DNA of 42,890 bases from NCBI GenBank assembly GCA_964403525.1, contig CAYOGE010000029.1, positions 1 through 42,890 of the forward strand, written 5' to 3'. The position numbers were made by a program, and so were the translations under genes. Source of the stretch: JAJTGZ01 sp964403525. GTDB lineage: Bacteria; Planctomycetota; Phycisphaerae; Phycisphaerales; UBA1924. The notes under the pieces are model-generated. The model did no database searches. It was not told the DNA's origin and saw only the letters and a list, made by a program, of their open reading frames with translations. Shown in pieces: positions 34,613 through 42,839 of the stretch; position 1 is the first letter of the stretch; each line of letters begins with the position of its first letter.

Positions 34613-35071
34613 TTACTCGGCGGCCCTCCGTGCAGACATCCGTGCCTGCACCGCCGCCATCTGTGACTTGCGCTGCTCGAGCAAGGCCTTCCATGCCGCT
34701 CGACCGTGGACTTCGACGCGGTCCCTCGCGCCGACAACTGTCACTTCCGTTCCGATCCGGGCCTCTTCCTGGTGCCACCTGGGCAGCACCACGCGCCCCT
34801 GTGCATCGGTCTCCAACCGCTCGGCCGATCCGTACAGCAGCCGATCCATCTCCGCCGCGTCCTCGTCGGGCGTCAGCGATCCGATCTCTTCCGCGGCCAG
34901 CCGGTTGAACGTCGCCTCCGTGTACAGGCGGAGGTGACCGGTGGGCCAAGGGATGCAGTACCAGGCAGACCCCGGCAGACCCGTTCCCCACTCTTCCTTG
35001 CGGTACTTCGCGGGTATCGCAAGACGCCCTTTGGCGTCGATGAGGTTGTCGGATTGGCCGGTGAACACCAC
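34613..35071 (-). CDS. mraZ: transcriptional regulator MraZ
   Basis: 152 aa, equal to the E. coli length. Two SpoVT/AbrB-like halves: 'VFTGQSDNLIDAKGRLAIPAKYR' opening and 'ETDAQGRVVLPRWHQEEARI', the paired DAKGR/DAQGR signatures, then a C-terminal helix. MraZ is a DNA-binding repressor of its own division and cell-wall operon. GTG at 35069-35071 is chosen: GGAG lies 9 bases upstream, and a longer ATG form (35122) would translate through the three-repeat MraZ box. No rsmH, ftsL or ftsI follows; the gene stands alone and convergent with a lower-GC membrane gene. Confidence 0.92.
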   Translation of the reverse strand: MVFTGQSDNLIDAKGRLAIPAKYRKEEWGTGLPGSAWYCIPWPTGHLRLYTEATFNRLAAEEIGSLTPDEDAAEMDRLLYGSAERLETDAQGRVVLPRWHQEEARIGTEVTVVGARDRVEVHGRAAWKALLEQRKSQMAAVQARMSARRAAE

Positions 35072-35096
35072 GCACGAGCACTCCAGAAACCAGACT

Positions 35097-35121
35097 CCCC
35101 ACAATACCCCACTGATCCCCA
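35097..35121 (-). promoter_or_regulatory. MraZ-binding box, three TGGGG repeats at 10-bp period
   Basis: On the minus strand TGGGG occurs at 35117-35121, 35107-35111 and 35097-35101, each separated by exactly 5 bases. This is the arrangement reported for E. coli MraZ (TGGGN repeats with 5-base spacers). It ends 25 bases before the mraZ GTG and should mediate autoregulation. Confidence 0.8.
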
Positions 35122-35153
35122 TTCTGCAACCATTCCATGGGAACCGACAGGTT

Positions 35154-35184
35154 GTGGAAAACTCGGGAACTCACGGTGGAAAAC
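35154..35184. repeat. direct repeat GTGGAAAAC, two copies 22 bp apart
   Basis: Copies at 35154-35162 and 35176-35184, about two helical turns apart, between mraZ and the amidohydrolase gene. On the minus strand one reads TTTTCCACA, one mismatch from a DnaA box. Likely regulatory; identity unknown. Confidence 0.45.
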
Positions 35185-35301
35185 GACACAAGCTGCTTGT
35201 TTGCAGGCGTTTATCGAACCGAATGCCGGTGATTTGGTGCCTTTGTCGACAGTCTTTGCACACGAAGATTCTCAATCCCGATTAAATTGACGACGATCTA
35301 A

Positions 35302-36435
35302 ATGATTGCCGCTCGCGTACGCTGCGGAATGCCTCTCTCCGCAGCCAATCGCCTGGGCATCGACTACCGCCGCGAGGCCGCCAAGCTGGTTTCAGCCAGC
35401 CACGGCGCGGCGTACGCCGGGCCGGTCATCGACGCGCACACCCACATCCACGGCGCCAACGCGGCGCGCCTGTACGACCAGGCCCGCAGGCTCTTCAACG
35501 TCACACGCACGTACACGATGACGCAGCTGCACCTCGCCGATGAGGTGCGCGATGCGCTGGGCGAGTCGGTCCGCTTCATCACCATGCCGGCGTTCATGAC
35601 CGGCGACAGGAACGACAACCACCGCGCCGGTTACCTGCGCGACATCGAGCGGTTTCACGCCCGCTTCGGCGCAAGGATGATGAAGATCTGGGCGTCGCCG
35701 CGGCTGCGCGAGATCCTGCCGGGCGGCGCGACCGACCTCGCCGACATCGACAGCGCATGGCGGCGTGAGCACGCACGCCTGGCGACGAGCCTGGGCATGA
35801 TGATCATGGTCCACGTCGCCGACCCCGACACCTGGTTCGCCACGCGATACACCGACAGCGCAACGTACGGAACCAAGGCGCACCAGTACATAGGCCTGCG
35901 CAGGATGCTCGACGAGTTCACCGTGCCGTGGATCGCCGCCCACATGGGCGGCTGGCCCGAGAATCTCCCGTTCCTCGATTCGCTCCTTGAAGCGCACCCA
36001 AACCTCCACCTCGACACCAGCGCCACCAAGTGGATCGTGCGCGAGTTGAGCAGGCACCCGCGCGACGAGGTGCTCGCCTTCTTCTGGAAGTGGAAAGGCC
36101 GGATCCTCTTCGGCAGTGACCTGGTGACAACCGAGGACCAACTTTCGACGGTCAAGAGCGGCCTGAGCGCGATGGGCGATCTATCCAACTCACCGGAGGA
36201 AGCGTTCGAGCTCTACGCCAGCCGCTACTGGGCCCTGCGCACGATGTTCGACACCGGCTACGAGGGCGAGAGCCCGATCGCCGACCCGGACCTCAAGATG
36301 GTCGACCCTTCGCGGTTCGATGCGATGAGCGCGCCGACCCTTCGCGGCTTCAGCCTCCCGGGCGAGGTCCTCAAGAGTCTCTACTTTGACGCCGCCGATG
36401 CGCTGCTGGAGCGATGGTGGAGCGAGCACCCCTGA
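35302..36435 (+). CDS. amidohydrolase-related metal-dependent hydrolase
   Basis: 377 aa. TIM-barrel amidohydrolase (amidohydro_2 type): metal motif 'DAHTHIHG' (His46, His48), 'MIMVHVADPDTW', 'WIAAHMGGWPENL', and the C-terminal 'ILFGSDLV' with its Asp. Members hydrolyse or decarboxylate small aromatic or lactone substrates; this one is not assignable. ATG at 35302 has no clear Shine-Dalgarno; an in-frame ATG at 35329 (after GCGGA) would give 368 aa and keeps all motifs. Divergent from mraZ. Convergent with the lipoprotein gene, 9 bases between stops. Confidence 0.88.
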   Translation: MIAARVRCGMPLSAANRLGIDYRREAAKLVSASHGAAYAGPVIDAHTHIHGANAARLYDQARRLFNVTRTYTMTQLHLADEVRDALGESVRFITMPAFMTGDRNDNHRAGYLRDIERFHARFGARMMKIWASPRLREILPGGATDLADIDSAWRREHARLATSLGMMIMVHVADPDTWFATRYTDSATYGTKAHQYIGLRRMLDEFTVPWIAAHMGGWPENLPFLDSLLEAHPNLHLDTSATKWIVRELSRHPRDEVLAFFWKWKGRILFGSDLVTTEDQLSTVKSGLSAMGDLSNSPEEAFELYASRYWALRTMFDTGYEGESPIADPDLKMVDPSRFDAMSAPTLRGFSLPGEVLKSLYFDAADALLERWWSEHP

Positions 36436-36444
36436 ACCCGTCGA

Positions 36445-37077
36445 CTACCTGAGCTCAGACTTGATCGCCGGCAGAGACAGCGAGGCGTCCTGCAGGCGCT
36501 GCGCGATCGCGCGGCACGCGGCGTCGTCGTAGCGGGCGGTGAACTTCCCCTCCATGCTCGCCGGCCCAAGCAGGTCGTTGAAGTTGCCCGAGGCACGCGT
36601 GAGCCGGACCGTGCCGCCGCGCACCGAGCCCGAAAGCGTCTCCTTGCCGGGGTCGGCGGTCGTGATGAACGCGCCGCCGCCGTACATCCCCATCGCGCCA
36701 TCGGCGACGACCAACTGCCTCACGGCCCCGGTGCAGGCCGTCGGGTCGATCGGCGTCTTGCCGGCGGTCGGCTGCAGGAAGAGCGCCACGTGCACGATGC
36801 TCCCCGACAGTCCATCGAGGCTGTCGCTGCCGTCCTGCAGCCTGCTCAGCGGAAGGTCGGTGAGGTAAACGTCGATGGTCGATTCGTCCGCCGATCGGTA
36901 CACAACGGTTGCAAAGCGCGGCTTCAGCGCTGCGCCGCTTTTGGCGCTGACCACCGCAACCTCTGCGCTGGGCCCGCCCCAGAACTTCATGCCGCCGCAG
37001 CCACCCCCCGCCAGGGTGAGCGTGAGAACCGCGCACGAGATGAAGACGGCGGCGCAGCGGGGTCGGGCTTGGTTCAT
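36445..37077 (-). CDS. lipoprotein of unknown function
   Basis: 210 aa from the ATG at 37075-37077. Hydrophobic signal and lipobox 'LAGGGC' (Cys27). The mature part has mixed beta-like content ('VVYRSADESTIDVYLTDLP', 'SIVHVALFLQP', 'GTVRLTRASGNF') without a known domain; two Cys remain in the body. Third in a minus-strand row after DUF2339 and the GC-dockerin gene (44-base gap from the latter). An in-frame extension of 21 codons has no signal character. Confidence 0.75.
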   Translation of the reverse strand: MNQARPRCAAVFISCAVLTLTLAGGGCGGMKFWGGPSAEVAVVSAKSGAALKPRFATVVYRSADESTIDVYLTDLPLSRLQDGSDSLDGLSGSIVHVALFLQPTAGKTPIDPTACTGAVRQLVVADGAMGMYGGGAFITTADPGKETLSGSVRGGTVRLTRASGNFNDLLGPASMEGKFTARYDDAACRAIAQRLQDASLSLPAIKSELR

Positions 37078-37121
37078 CGCCGTGAGGATACCGTCCCGCC
37101 GGACCGTTTGGCAAAGCGGGT

Positions 37122-37733
37122 TCAATGCAGCTCGACGCACCCGTTGAAGAACAGGTCGATGAACACGATGAGGTCGTTGTTGTCAAGCAGACCGTCTCCG
37201 CCGCGCTGACCAGCGGCTGAGCCAAGATCGGCGGCCTGGCTGTTGGCGAAGAAGGCGTCGAAATAGGCGATGAAGTCGTTGCTGTCGAATCGCCAATCGG
37301 GCGCGGGCTGGCCGCCCGATGAGCCGAAGTCGGCGGTCAGGGCGGTCAGGCGGGCGGGGTCTGAGGCCGCCGACCCGAACGGGCCCGAGACCAGGCACCG
37401 GTAGCGCCGGGTATCCCCGGTGCCGATCCACGAGAAATCGAGCGACGAGGTGTTGGTGGTTTCGTCAACGCCCACGCTCACCCGCACCCAGACGCCCGGG
37501 GCAGCGGCGGCTATGGGAAGGTGCGACCACTCACCGTCTGCGGACTCGACCTGCCAATCGAACGTGACGGGGGTGACCCCTTCGGGGCTCGCCCGCACAG
37601 TGAAGCCTGTCTGTGAGCCCGCACAGAGGGCACGGTCGGTGGGCTGTTGGAGAATCGTCGGGGCGTCACCCGCGAAGGCGAGGGGGGTGGCGGTGACGGC
37701 CAGTGCGATTAACCCGGCGTGCGAGCGGTGCAT
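37122..37733 (-). CDS. secreted Ig-like protein with GC-type dockerin
   Basis: 203 aa. Signal peptide at residues 1-21 (ends AFA-GD). Residues about 25-130 look like one Ig-like beta sandwich, with Cys37 and Cys113 as a likely disulfide. Residues 134-198 hold two EF-hand-like loops, 'DSNDFIAYFDAFF' and 'LLDNNDLIVFIDLFFNGC', the second ending in Asn-Gly-Cys. This is the GC-type dockerin module of Phycisphaerales, thought to anchor exported proteins through the terminal Gly-Cys; the mechanism is not established. Between the DUF2339 and lipoprotein genes, same strand. Confidence 0.85.
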   Translation of the reverse strand: MHRSHAGLIALAVTATPLAFAGDAPTILQQPTDRALCAGSQTGFTVRASPEGVTPVTFDWQVESADGEWSHLPIAAAAPGVWVRVSVGVDETTNTSSLDFSWIGTGDTRRYRCLVSGPFGSAASDPARLTALTADFGSSGGQPAPDWRFDSNDFIAYFDAFFANSQAADLGSAAGQRGGDGLLDNNDLIVFIDLFFNGCVELH

Positions 37734-37802
37734 GAGAGCTCCTCGTGCGAAGCGGCCATTCCCGGTGATACCGCTGTGAGATGCGCGAGATGGGGCTGGC
37801 CG

Positions 37803-40787
37803 TCACATTGCCGGCGGAGTCGGTCCACCTTCCCCTCCCGCGGCCTCCGGCCTCGGTCTCGCCGCGTCGAGCGCTTTCGCCACGCGGGCATACCCAACCG
37901 CCGTGCCCAGCATCAGCAAACCGAGCGTCACAAACCCCGCCACGCGTGCGAGTTGCGGGGCGTCGGCCATGTCGAGCAGCACGACCTTTGTGCCCGCTAT
38001 GCCGAGCAGCGCCAGCCCCGTGTATCGCAGGCCGGGGAACGCGCGGCGGAAGCCGGCGTACAACAGCGCAACCGCCAGCAGGCCCCACCAGATTGAGACG
38101 GCAGGGCCTCGCGCGGGGATCGACCCGGTGACCATCTCGGCGATCCGCGACGCCTCGAAGCTCGTCGAGAGCCAGAACATTGCGCCCGCGGCGACGAAGC
38201 ACACGAGTTTGAGCGGCTCCTCGATCGCACTGCCTTTGCCGTTGGCGGCCGACCGGCCGACCTTCGCAACGGCGATCAGGGCCGCGACCACCCCGACGGC
38301 GCTGAGCAGGCCGGGGTGGAGCAGCGCGGGGTACGTCGTTGACCAGTGGACGAAGCCGGGCGAAATGACCCAGACGACCGCCCACGCCGTAGCCGACATG
38401 CACGCGGCGATCGCTGCGCCGACTTGGAGGCTCAGACGCGGCTCGTAGCGCGACACCGGCGATAGGGCGACCGCCACCAGCGCCCACGGCCAGACAAGGT
38501 GCGAATGCTCCAGATCCTGCGTCACCGGCGCCAGCAGCAGCATCACCAACGCGATCATCGAGCAGGCGACGGCGCGCCTCAGAGCCTGCGGGTGCTTCCC
38601 GATCATCGCGCGCGCCGCCAGCGCCAGCGCCGTCCACGCCCCGGCCGCGCCGATGCACAGCCACAGCGAGGGTGTCAGCGGCAGGCCCAGCAGCCGGGGC
38701 GCACCCGTTGGGATGCTTCCGGTGAGCACATCCGTGAGCCCGATCTTCACCGTCGTCACCGCCAGCAGCACGAGGGTGTGCACGTGCAGCGCGAGTTGCC
38801 GGCGGAGCCTGTGCACGCTCAGCAGCACCACGCAGAGGATCAGCACGGCCCACGTTGTCGCGTGTGGGTCGCTCTCGGGGTGGATAAGGGCAGCGACGAG
38901 CAGCAGCACACCGACGGCGGCGTTGAGCGCGCCCCAGATGCTGCGCTTGCCGACGGGTGTGCCCATCGATACCACCCAGGCCGCGACAAGCCAGGTCACC
39001 GACGCCAGCGCGGCCCACGCTGCCCACGGCGAGAGCGCGAGCCCCAGCGCATCTACGGTGGGGGAGAAGAGCGACGAGTGCCACGAGTCCCACAGCACCA
39101 GCCGACCGGTGCCGATCACCATCAGCACTGTGCCGTAGATCACCGCCGCCAGCGCACCCGCCCAACGGCCCGCGAAGATCGCGCCCAGGCCCATGCAGAG
39201 CCACAGCAGCGCGGCCGCGGGGCCAGCGGAACTCGTCGCCAGGGCAACGGTGCCGATCAGCGCGCTGGCTGATTGGAGTGCGAGGCTCGCGCCAAGGCGC
39301 TCGGCGTCGGTGCGGGGCCGGTTCTTCACCACGCTCAGGTGGCCCGCGAGCACCACCGCCAGCGTGCCCGTCGCGGCGGTTACGCCGCACGCGCCGATCC
39401 AGTCGATCGCGGGGTTGATCTGGCGAAGCGCGAGCGTCATCAGGATGGTCGCCCAGCCGGTGACGGAGAACGACGAGAGCATCGGCCCGCTGTTGCGGAG
39501 CGTCGATCCAGTCGATCGCGGGGTGCCCTGGGCATCGCCGGAAGTGAAACTCCCGCGAGCGGCCACGATGTGGGCCGCGTGGATCATGCCCCACACGCAC
39601 AGCACGAAGCCGATCACAAGCACCGGGTGGGCGTCAATGTTGAAGCCCGCCCACGCGCCGCCCAGAATCATGGTGGCCCACCAGACCGAGCGACCGACCC
39701 AGCGGAACGGCCCACGGAGCCACGCAGCGAGCACGAGCCCCGTCGCCAGCAGCGCGCCGGCGTAGACGGGGAAGACCAGCGGGTTGGGGTTGCTCGATTG
39801 AAGGAGGAAAGGCGCGAGGTACGCGCCGACGAGGCTGACGATCGCGACACTCGCCAGGCGCGTCCCCGCGCTGAGGGTGATGCCCAGCGCGCTGATCAGC
39901 ACCAGCGCGACAAACGCCGTCGTCTGGCCGATCACCGGCGGGCTGAAGTAGCCGTACCCGGCGTAGACCGACGCGTACGCGCAGGCGATGCCAGCGGCGT
40001 AGAGCCCCGCGCCGCCCAGCGCGTTGACCTTGCGGCGTACGACCTCGCCCGCCGCAACGAGCAGGCCGCCGAAGCCGACACCGAAGAGGCAACGCACCAG
40101 CGGCGGCAGGTGGCCGATCCACCCCTGCTCAACCGCGTACTTGAGGAAGAAGATCACTCCGATTACCACCGCGAGGGCGCCCGCGGCGGCGAGCCCCTTG
40201 GTGCCGATGATCCACTCGAGGTTGAAGGGCTTCTTCGCGGCGGCGGCGGCGGCAGGTCGTGAGGTTGGTGCTGCGGCGCTCGCGATCGGCGGGGCCGTCG
40301 GTGGCGCGATCGGCGGGGCCGTCGGCTCGGGTCGGGGCGCTGAACCGCTGAGAGAATTGACCGCCTCGACCTTGGTCGTCGACGCCGATGGCGATTGAAC
40401 GATGGGCGTGGCCGCTGGGCTCGGTGAAACCGGTTGAGGCTCTGCAGGTGAGAAGGTTGTGGCTGGCGCGTGCGGTTGCACTCCGCGCAGCTCGGCGGGC
40501 AACGCGTGTGCGGACTTTGGCCCGGGCGCTCGCGGCGGCGGCGGCACAACGGGTGTGGGTGGCGCGGCTGCCGCTGCGGGCAAGACAGTTGGCGCCGGTG
40601 AGGCTGCAACGGGGGCGGTGGGCTGCGTGAGTCCGTGTGCGAGGGTGGGGGTGGATGGTGCGGGCGCGATCACCGTCTTGGCGGGCTCGGCCTTGGATTC
40701 GAGTCGCTCCAGCCGCTGCTCCAAGCTCTTGAGCTGGTCGAGGATCGCCTGAAGCAGCGTGTCAGATGGAGGGGGATGGTCAGACAT
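37803..40787 (-). CDS. DUF2339 multi-pass membrane protein
   Basis: 994 aa. N-terminal coiled coil 'LLQAILDQLKSLEQRLERLES' at about 11-31, then a Pro/Ala-rich linker to about 175, then more than 20 hydrophobic helices starting at 'LEWIIGTKGLAAAGALAVVIGVIFF'. This is the DUF2339 layout: a cytosolic coiled coil, a Pro-rich spacer and a large all-helical membrane body. Function unknown; DUF2339 proteins are widespread and sometimes called predicted transporters. Two internal repeats are noted separately. Divergent from the ribosomal-protein operon, first of three minus-strand genes (69 bases to the dockerin gene). Confidence 0.9.
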   Translation of the reverse strand: MSDHPPPSDTLLQAILDQLKSLEQRLERLESKAEPAKTVIAPAPSTPTLAHGLTQPTAPVAASPAPTVLPAAAAAPPTPVVPPPPRAPGPKSAHALPAELRGVQPHAPATTFSPAEPQPVSPSPAATPIVQSPSASTTKVEAVNSLSGSAPRPEPTAPPIAPPTAPPIASAAAPTSRPAAAAAAKKPFNLEWIIGTKGLAAAGALAVVIGVIFFLKYAVEQGWIGHLPPLVRCLFGVGFGGLLVAAGEVVRRKVNALGGAGLYAAGIACAYASVYAGYGYFSPPVIGQTTAFVALVLISALGITLSAGTRLASVAIVSLVGAYLAPFLLQSSNPNPLVFPVYAGALLATGLVLAAWLRGPFRWVGRSVWWATMILGGAWAGFNIDAHPVLVIGFVLCVWGMIHAAHIVAARGSFTSGDAQGTPRSTGSTLRNSGPMLSSFSVTGWATILMTLALRQINPAIDWIGACGVTAATGTLAVVLAGHLSVVKNRPRTDAERLGASLALQSASALIGTVALATSSAGPAAALLWLCMGLGAIFAGRWAGALAAVIYGTVLMVIGTGRLVLWDSWHSSLFSPTVDALGLALSPWAAWAALASVTWLVAAWVVSMGTPVGKRSIWGALNAAVGVLLLVAALIHPESDPHATTWAVLILCVVLLSVHRLRRQLALHVHTLVLLAVTTVKIGLTDVLTGSIPTGAPRLLGLPLTPSLWLCIGAAGAWTALALAARAMIGKHPQALRRAVACSMIALVMLLLAPVTQDLEHSHLVWPWALVAVALSPVSRYEPRLSLQVGAAIAACMSATAWAVVWVISPGFVHWSTTYPALLHPGLLSAVGVVAALIAVAKVGRSAANGKGSAIEEPLKLVCFVAAGAMFWLSTSFEASRIAEMVTGSIPARGPAVSIWWGLLAVALLYAGFRRAFPGLRYTGLALLGIAGTKVVLLDMADAPQLARVAGFVTLGLLMLGTAVGYARVAKALDAARPRPEAAGGEGGPTPPAM
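39395..39524. repeat. 21-bp direct repeat inside the DUF2339 gene, different frames
   Basis: Identical 21 bases at 39395-39415 and 39504-39524 (24 of 25 with the flank), 109 bp apart. 109 is not a multiple of 3, so the copies are read in different frames: 'NPAIDWIG' and 'TPRSTGST'. The gene stays open throughout. Confidence 0.7.
40281..40328. repeat. 24-bp tandem repeat in the Pro-rich linker
   Basis: Two near-perfect 24-bp units (40281-40304, 40305-40328) encode APPIAPPT-like octads in the DUF2339 linker. A likely site of length variation. Confidence 0.7.
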
Positions 40788-40905
40788 GTTAGTGTTTACT
40801 ATCTTGTAAAGCGGCGGATGCAGTTGCCATGCGTCGTCTGGAGATTACCGGCGATGCTCGGTAGATACCCTGCGTCTTGCGCACCGGCGAGAAGCGTTTC
40901 GTCTC

Positions 40906-40934
40906 TTGCCCCCCTAGGGGGTCGTGTCTACACT
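40906..40934 (+). promoter_or_regulatory. promoter of the rplK-rplA-rplJ operon with internal palindrome
   Basis: TTGCCC (40906-40911), 17 bp, TACACT (40929-40934). The spacer holds the perfect palindrome CCCCCTAGGGGG (40910-40921). Start would be near 40941, leaving a leader of about 120 bases that has a 7-bp hairpin (GCCGGGG with CCCCGGC) and could host L1 feedback control, as in E. coli. Confidence 0.6.
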
Positions 40935-41061
40935 CCTCCCCCAAATCCCAAGCCGCCGGGGGGCGTATCCCCGGCACCGCATGAACGACTCGACCTGCCC
41001 GGACCGCTTATCCGGGGCTCGCCCTCCTGGGGCAAACAGGTCAGTCGGAGGTGGAACGCGA

Positions 41062-41490
41062 ATGGCAAAGAAAGAAATCAAAGAGCTTTTTAAGATCATG
41101 GCGGCGGGTGGCTCGGCCACTCCGGCGCCACCCCTCGGCCCGGTTCTGGGCGCAAAGGGTGTCAACCCCGGCCAGTTCATCCAGCAGTTCAACGCCAAGA
41201 CGGCGGCCCTCAAGGGCAAGGTCGTCGGCTGCGTGGTGACGGTCTACACCGACAAGTCGTTCACCTTTGAGATCAAGGCGTCACCCGCCTCGGTGCTCAT
41301 CAAGGAGAAGGCCAAGATCGAGAAGGGTTCCGGCGTTCCCAACAAGAACAAGGTCGGCAAGATCAAGCGTGCGGATCTGGAGGCCATCGTCAAAGAGAAG
41401 ATGGCCGACCTCAACTCGCATTCCATGGACGCAGCGGTTCGCATCATCGAGGGCCAGTGCCGCTCGATGGGCGTGACGGTGGAGGGTTAA
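41062..41490 (+). CDS. rplK: 50S ribosomal protein L11
   Basis: 142 aa. Binds 23S rRNA at the GTPase-associated centre. N-terminal 'KLFKIMA'-type helix after the start, 'ATPAPPLGPVLGAKGVNPGQFIQQFN' at about 17-43, and 'SPASVLIKEKAKIEKGSG' in the linker region. Exactly the usual length. ATG at 41062 with GGAGGTGG upstream (41047-41054). First gene of rplK-rplA-rplJ. secE and nusG, often upstream, are not here. Confidence 0.98.
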   Translation: MAKKEIKELFKIMAAGGSATPAPPLGPVLGAKGVNPGQFIQQFNAKTAALKGKVVGCVVTVYTDKSFTFEIKASPASVLIKEKAKIEKGSGVPNKNKVGKIKRADLEAIVKEKMADLNSHSMDAAVRIIEGQCRSMGVTVEG

Positions 41491-41495
41491 CTCAT

Positions 41496-42203
41496 ATGGC
41501 ACGCATCAACAAACGCATGAAGGCGAACCTTGAGCTGGCCCCGCACGAGCCCCAGGACGGGCCCGCCGCGATCGCCGCGCTCAAGAAGTTCAAGGCCCCC
41601 AAGTTCGATCAGACCGTCAACATCGCGATCCTTCTCAACATCGACCCCACGGCCGCCGAGCAGGGCATCCGCGGGTCGGTCAGCCTCCCGCGCGGCATCG
41701 GCAAGACCAAGAAGGTCGTCGCCTTCTGCCGCGAAGACCAGGTGAAGGACTGCCTCGCAGCCGGTGCCGTGAAGGCCGGCGGCGAGGAGCTGGTCAAGGA
41801 AGTTGAGGGCGGCTGGATGGACTTCGACGTCGCGGTCGCGACGCCGGACATGATGCGCATCATCGCCCGCCTCGGTAAAGTGCTGGGTCCCAAGGGCCTG
41901 ATGCCCTCGCCCAAGACCGGCGCCGTCACCCCGAAGGTTGTCGAGGCCGTCAAGGAATTCTCCGCAGGTAAGGTCGAGTTCCGCAACGACAAGGCGGGGA
42001 ACGTTCACGCGATTCTCGGGAAGCTGTCGTTCAAGGACCAGGACCTGGTCGACAACCTGAAGGCGTTTATCGACACCATCGAGAAGATGCGTCCGTCGTC
42101 GACCAAGGGCGTCTTTGTCAAGAAGATCGTGATCGCCGGCAGCATGACACCGGGCGTGCAGATCAAGCACGTGTCGGCCGACGTTGCCGCTGAGAAGAAG
42201 TAA
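41496..42203 (+). CDS. rplA: 50S ribosomal protein L1
   Basis: 235 aa. Forms the L1 stalk and, in many bacteria, represses its own operon by binding the leader mRNA. Signatures: 'FDQTVNIAILLNIDP', 'GSVSLPRGIGKTKKVVAF', 'MMRIIARLGKVLGPKGLMPSPKTGAVT', 'GKVEFRNDKAGNVH'. ATG at 41496, 5 bases after the rplK stop, with GGTGGAGG in the end of rplK as ribosome site. Tight coupling suggests translational linkage. Confidence 0.98.
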   Translation: MARINKRMKANLELAPHEPQDGPAAIAALKKFKAPKFDQTVNIAILLNIDPTAAEQGIRGSVSLPRGIGKTKKVVAFCREDQVKDCLAAGAVKAGGEELVKEVEGGWMDFDVAVATPDMMRIIARLGKVLGPKGLMPSPKTGAVTPKVVEAVKEFSAGKVEFRNDKAGNVHAILGKLSFKDQDLVDNLKAFIDTIEKMRPSSTKGVFVKKIVIAGSMTPGVQIKHVSADVAAEKK

Positions 42204-42246
42204 TCAACCGCCGCCGGCGACAGCCGGGGGCGAGCAGAGGTGAACC

Positions 42247-42792
42247 ATGTCCAAGACAGTCAAGAACATGCTGATGCGGGACTACACCGCCCGCCTCAGC
42301 GGCCAGAACGACGGCATGCTGATCAGCATCCGTGGCATGAAGGCCATCGACACGACCAAGCTGCGCAACGGCCTCGCCAAGAACAAGATCAAGGTGACGG
42401 TCGTCCGCAACAGCCTCGGCAAGAAGTCTTTCGCCGGCACGGGCCTCGAGGGGCTCGGCAAGCTGCTCACGGGCCCCAGCGCCGTGGTCTACGGCGGGCA
42501 GAGCGTCGTGGAGATCGCCCGCGCGATCGTCGCGTCGCTCAAGGACTTCCCCACGCTCGAGCTCAAGGGCGCGATCCTCGACGGGACGCTCTTTGAGGGC
42601 AAGAAGGGCGTTGAGGAACTCAGCAAGTTCCCCACCAAGGACGAGGCGGTCGGCCAGAACGTCACGCTCATCGTGTCGCCCGGCAAGAAGCTCGCCGCCC
42701 AGATCAAGGGCCCGGGAGCGAATGTCGCCGGCCTGATCAAGGCGATCGAAGCCAAGCTCGAAAAGGGCGAGGCCATCGCGAAGGTCGGCTGA
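42247..42792 (+). CDS. rplJ: 50S ribosomal protein L10
   Basis: 181 aa. Anchors L7/L12 dimers to the ribosome. 'SIRGMKAIDTTKLRNGLAKNKIKVTVVRNSLGKKSF' region at about 28-62, 'GLGKLLTGPSAVVYGG' at about 69-84, and a C-terminal 'LIKAIEAKLEKGE' helix for L7/L12 binding. ATG at 42247 has GAGGTGAAC just upstream. Third gene of the operon; a hairpin with T-rich tail follows 47 bases later, before where rplL would be expected. Confidence 0.97.
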   Translation: MSKTVKNMLMRDYTARLSGQNDGMLISIRGMKAIDTTKLRNGLAKNKIKVTVVRNSLGKKSFAGTGLEGLGKLLTGPSAVVYGGQSVVEIARAIVASLKDFPTLELKGAILDGTLFEGKKGVEELSKFPTKDEAVGQNVTLIVSPGKKLAAQIKGPGANVAGLIKAIEAKLEKGEAIAKVG

Positions 42793-42839
42793 GGCTCAGG
42801 CACCGGCCGTCAGGCATCGGGCATCCGCAAGATAGTGAC

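Noticed and set aside
35072..35122. Longer mraZ form from the ATG at 35122
   Set aside because: Would translate the MraZ box; the GTG at 35071 has a well-spaced GGAG and gives the family length.
35123..35301. Replication origin because of TTTTCCAC repeats
   Set aside because: Only two imperfect DnaA-box-like words, no AT-rich unwinding region and no dnaA or dnaN nearby.
39395..39524. Frameshift in DUF2339 suggested by the out-of-phase repeat
   Set aside because: The reading frame is open and hydrophobic on both sides of the repeat; no stop or loss of pattern.
37666..39600. 644-codon minus-strand frame overlapping DUF2339
   Set aside because: Same strand, different frame, Arg/Ala/Gly-rich; the DUF2339 frame has clear membrane helices throughout.
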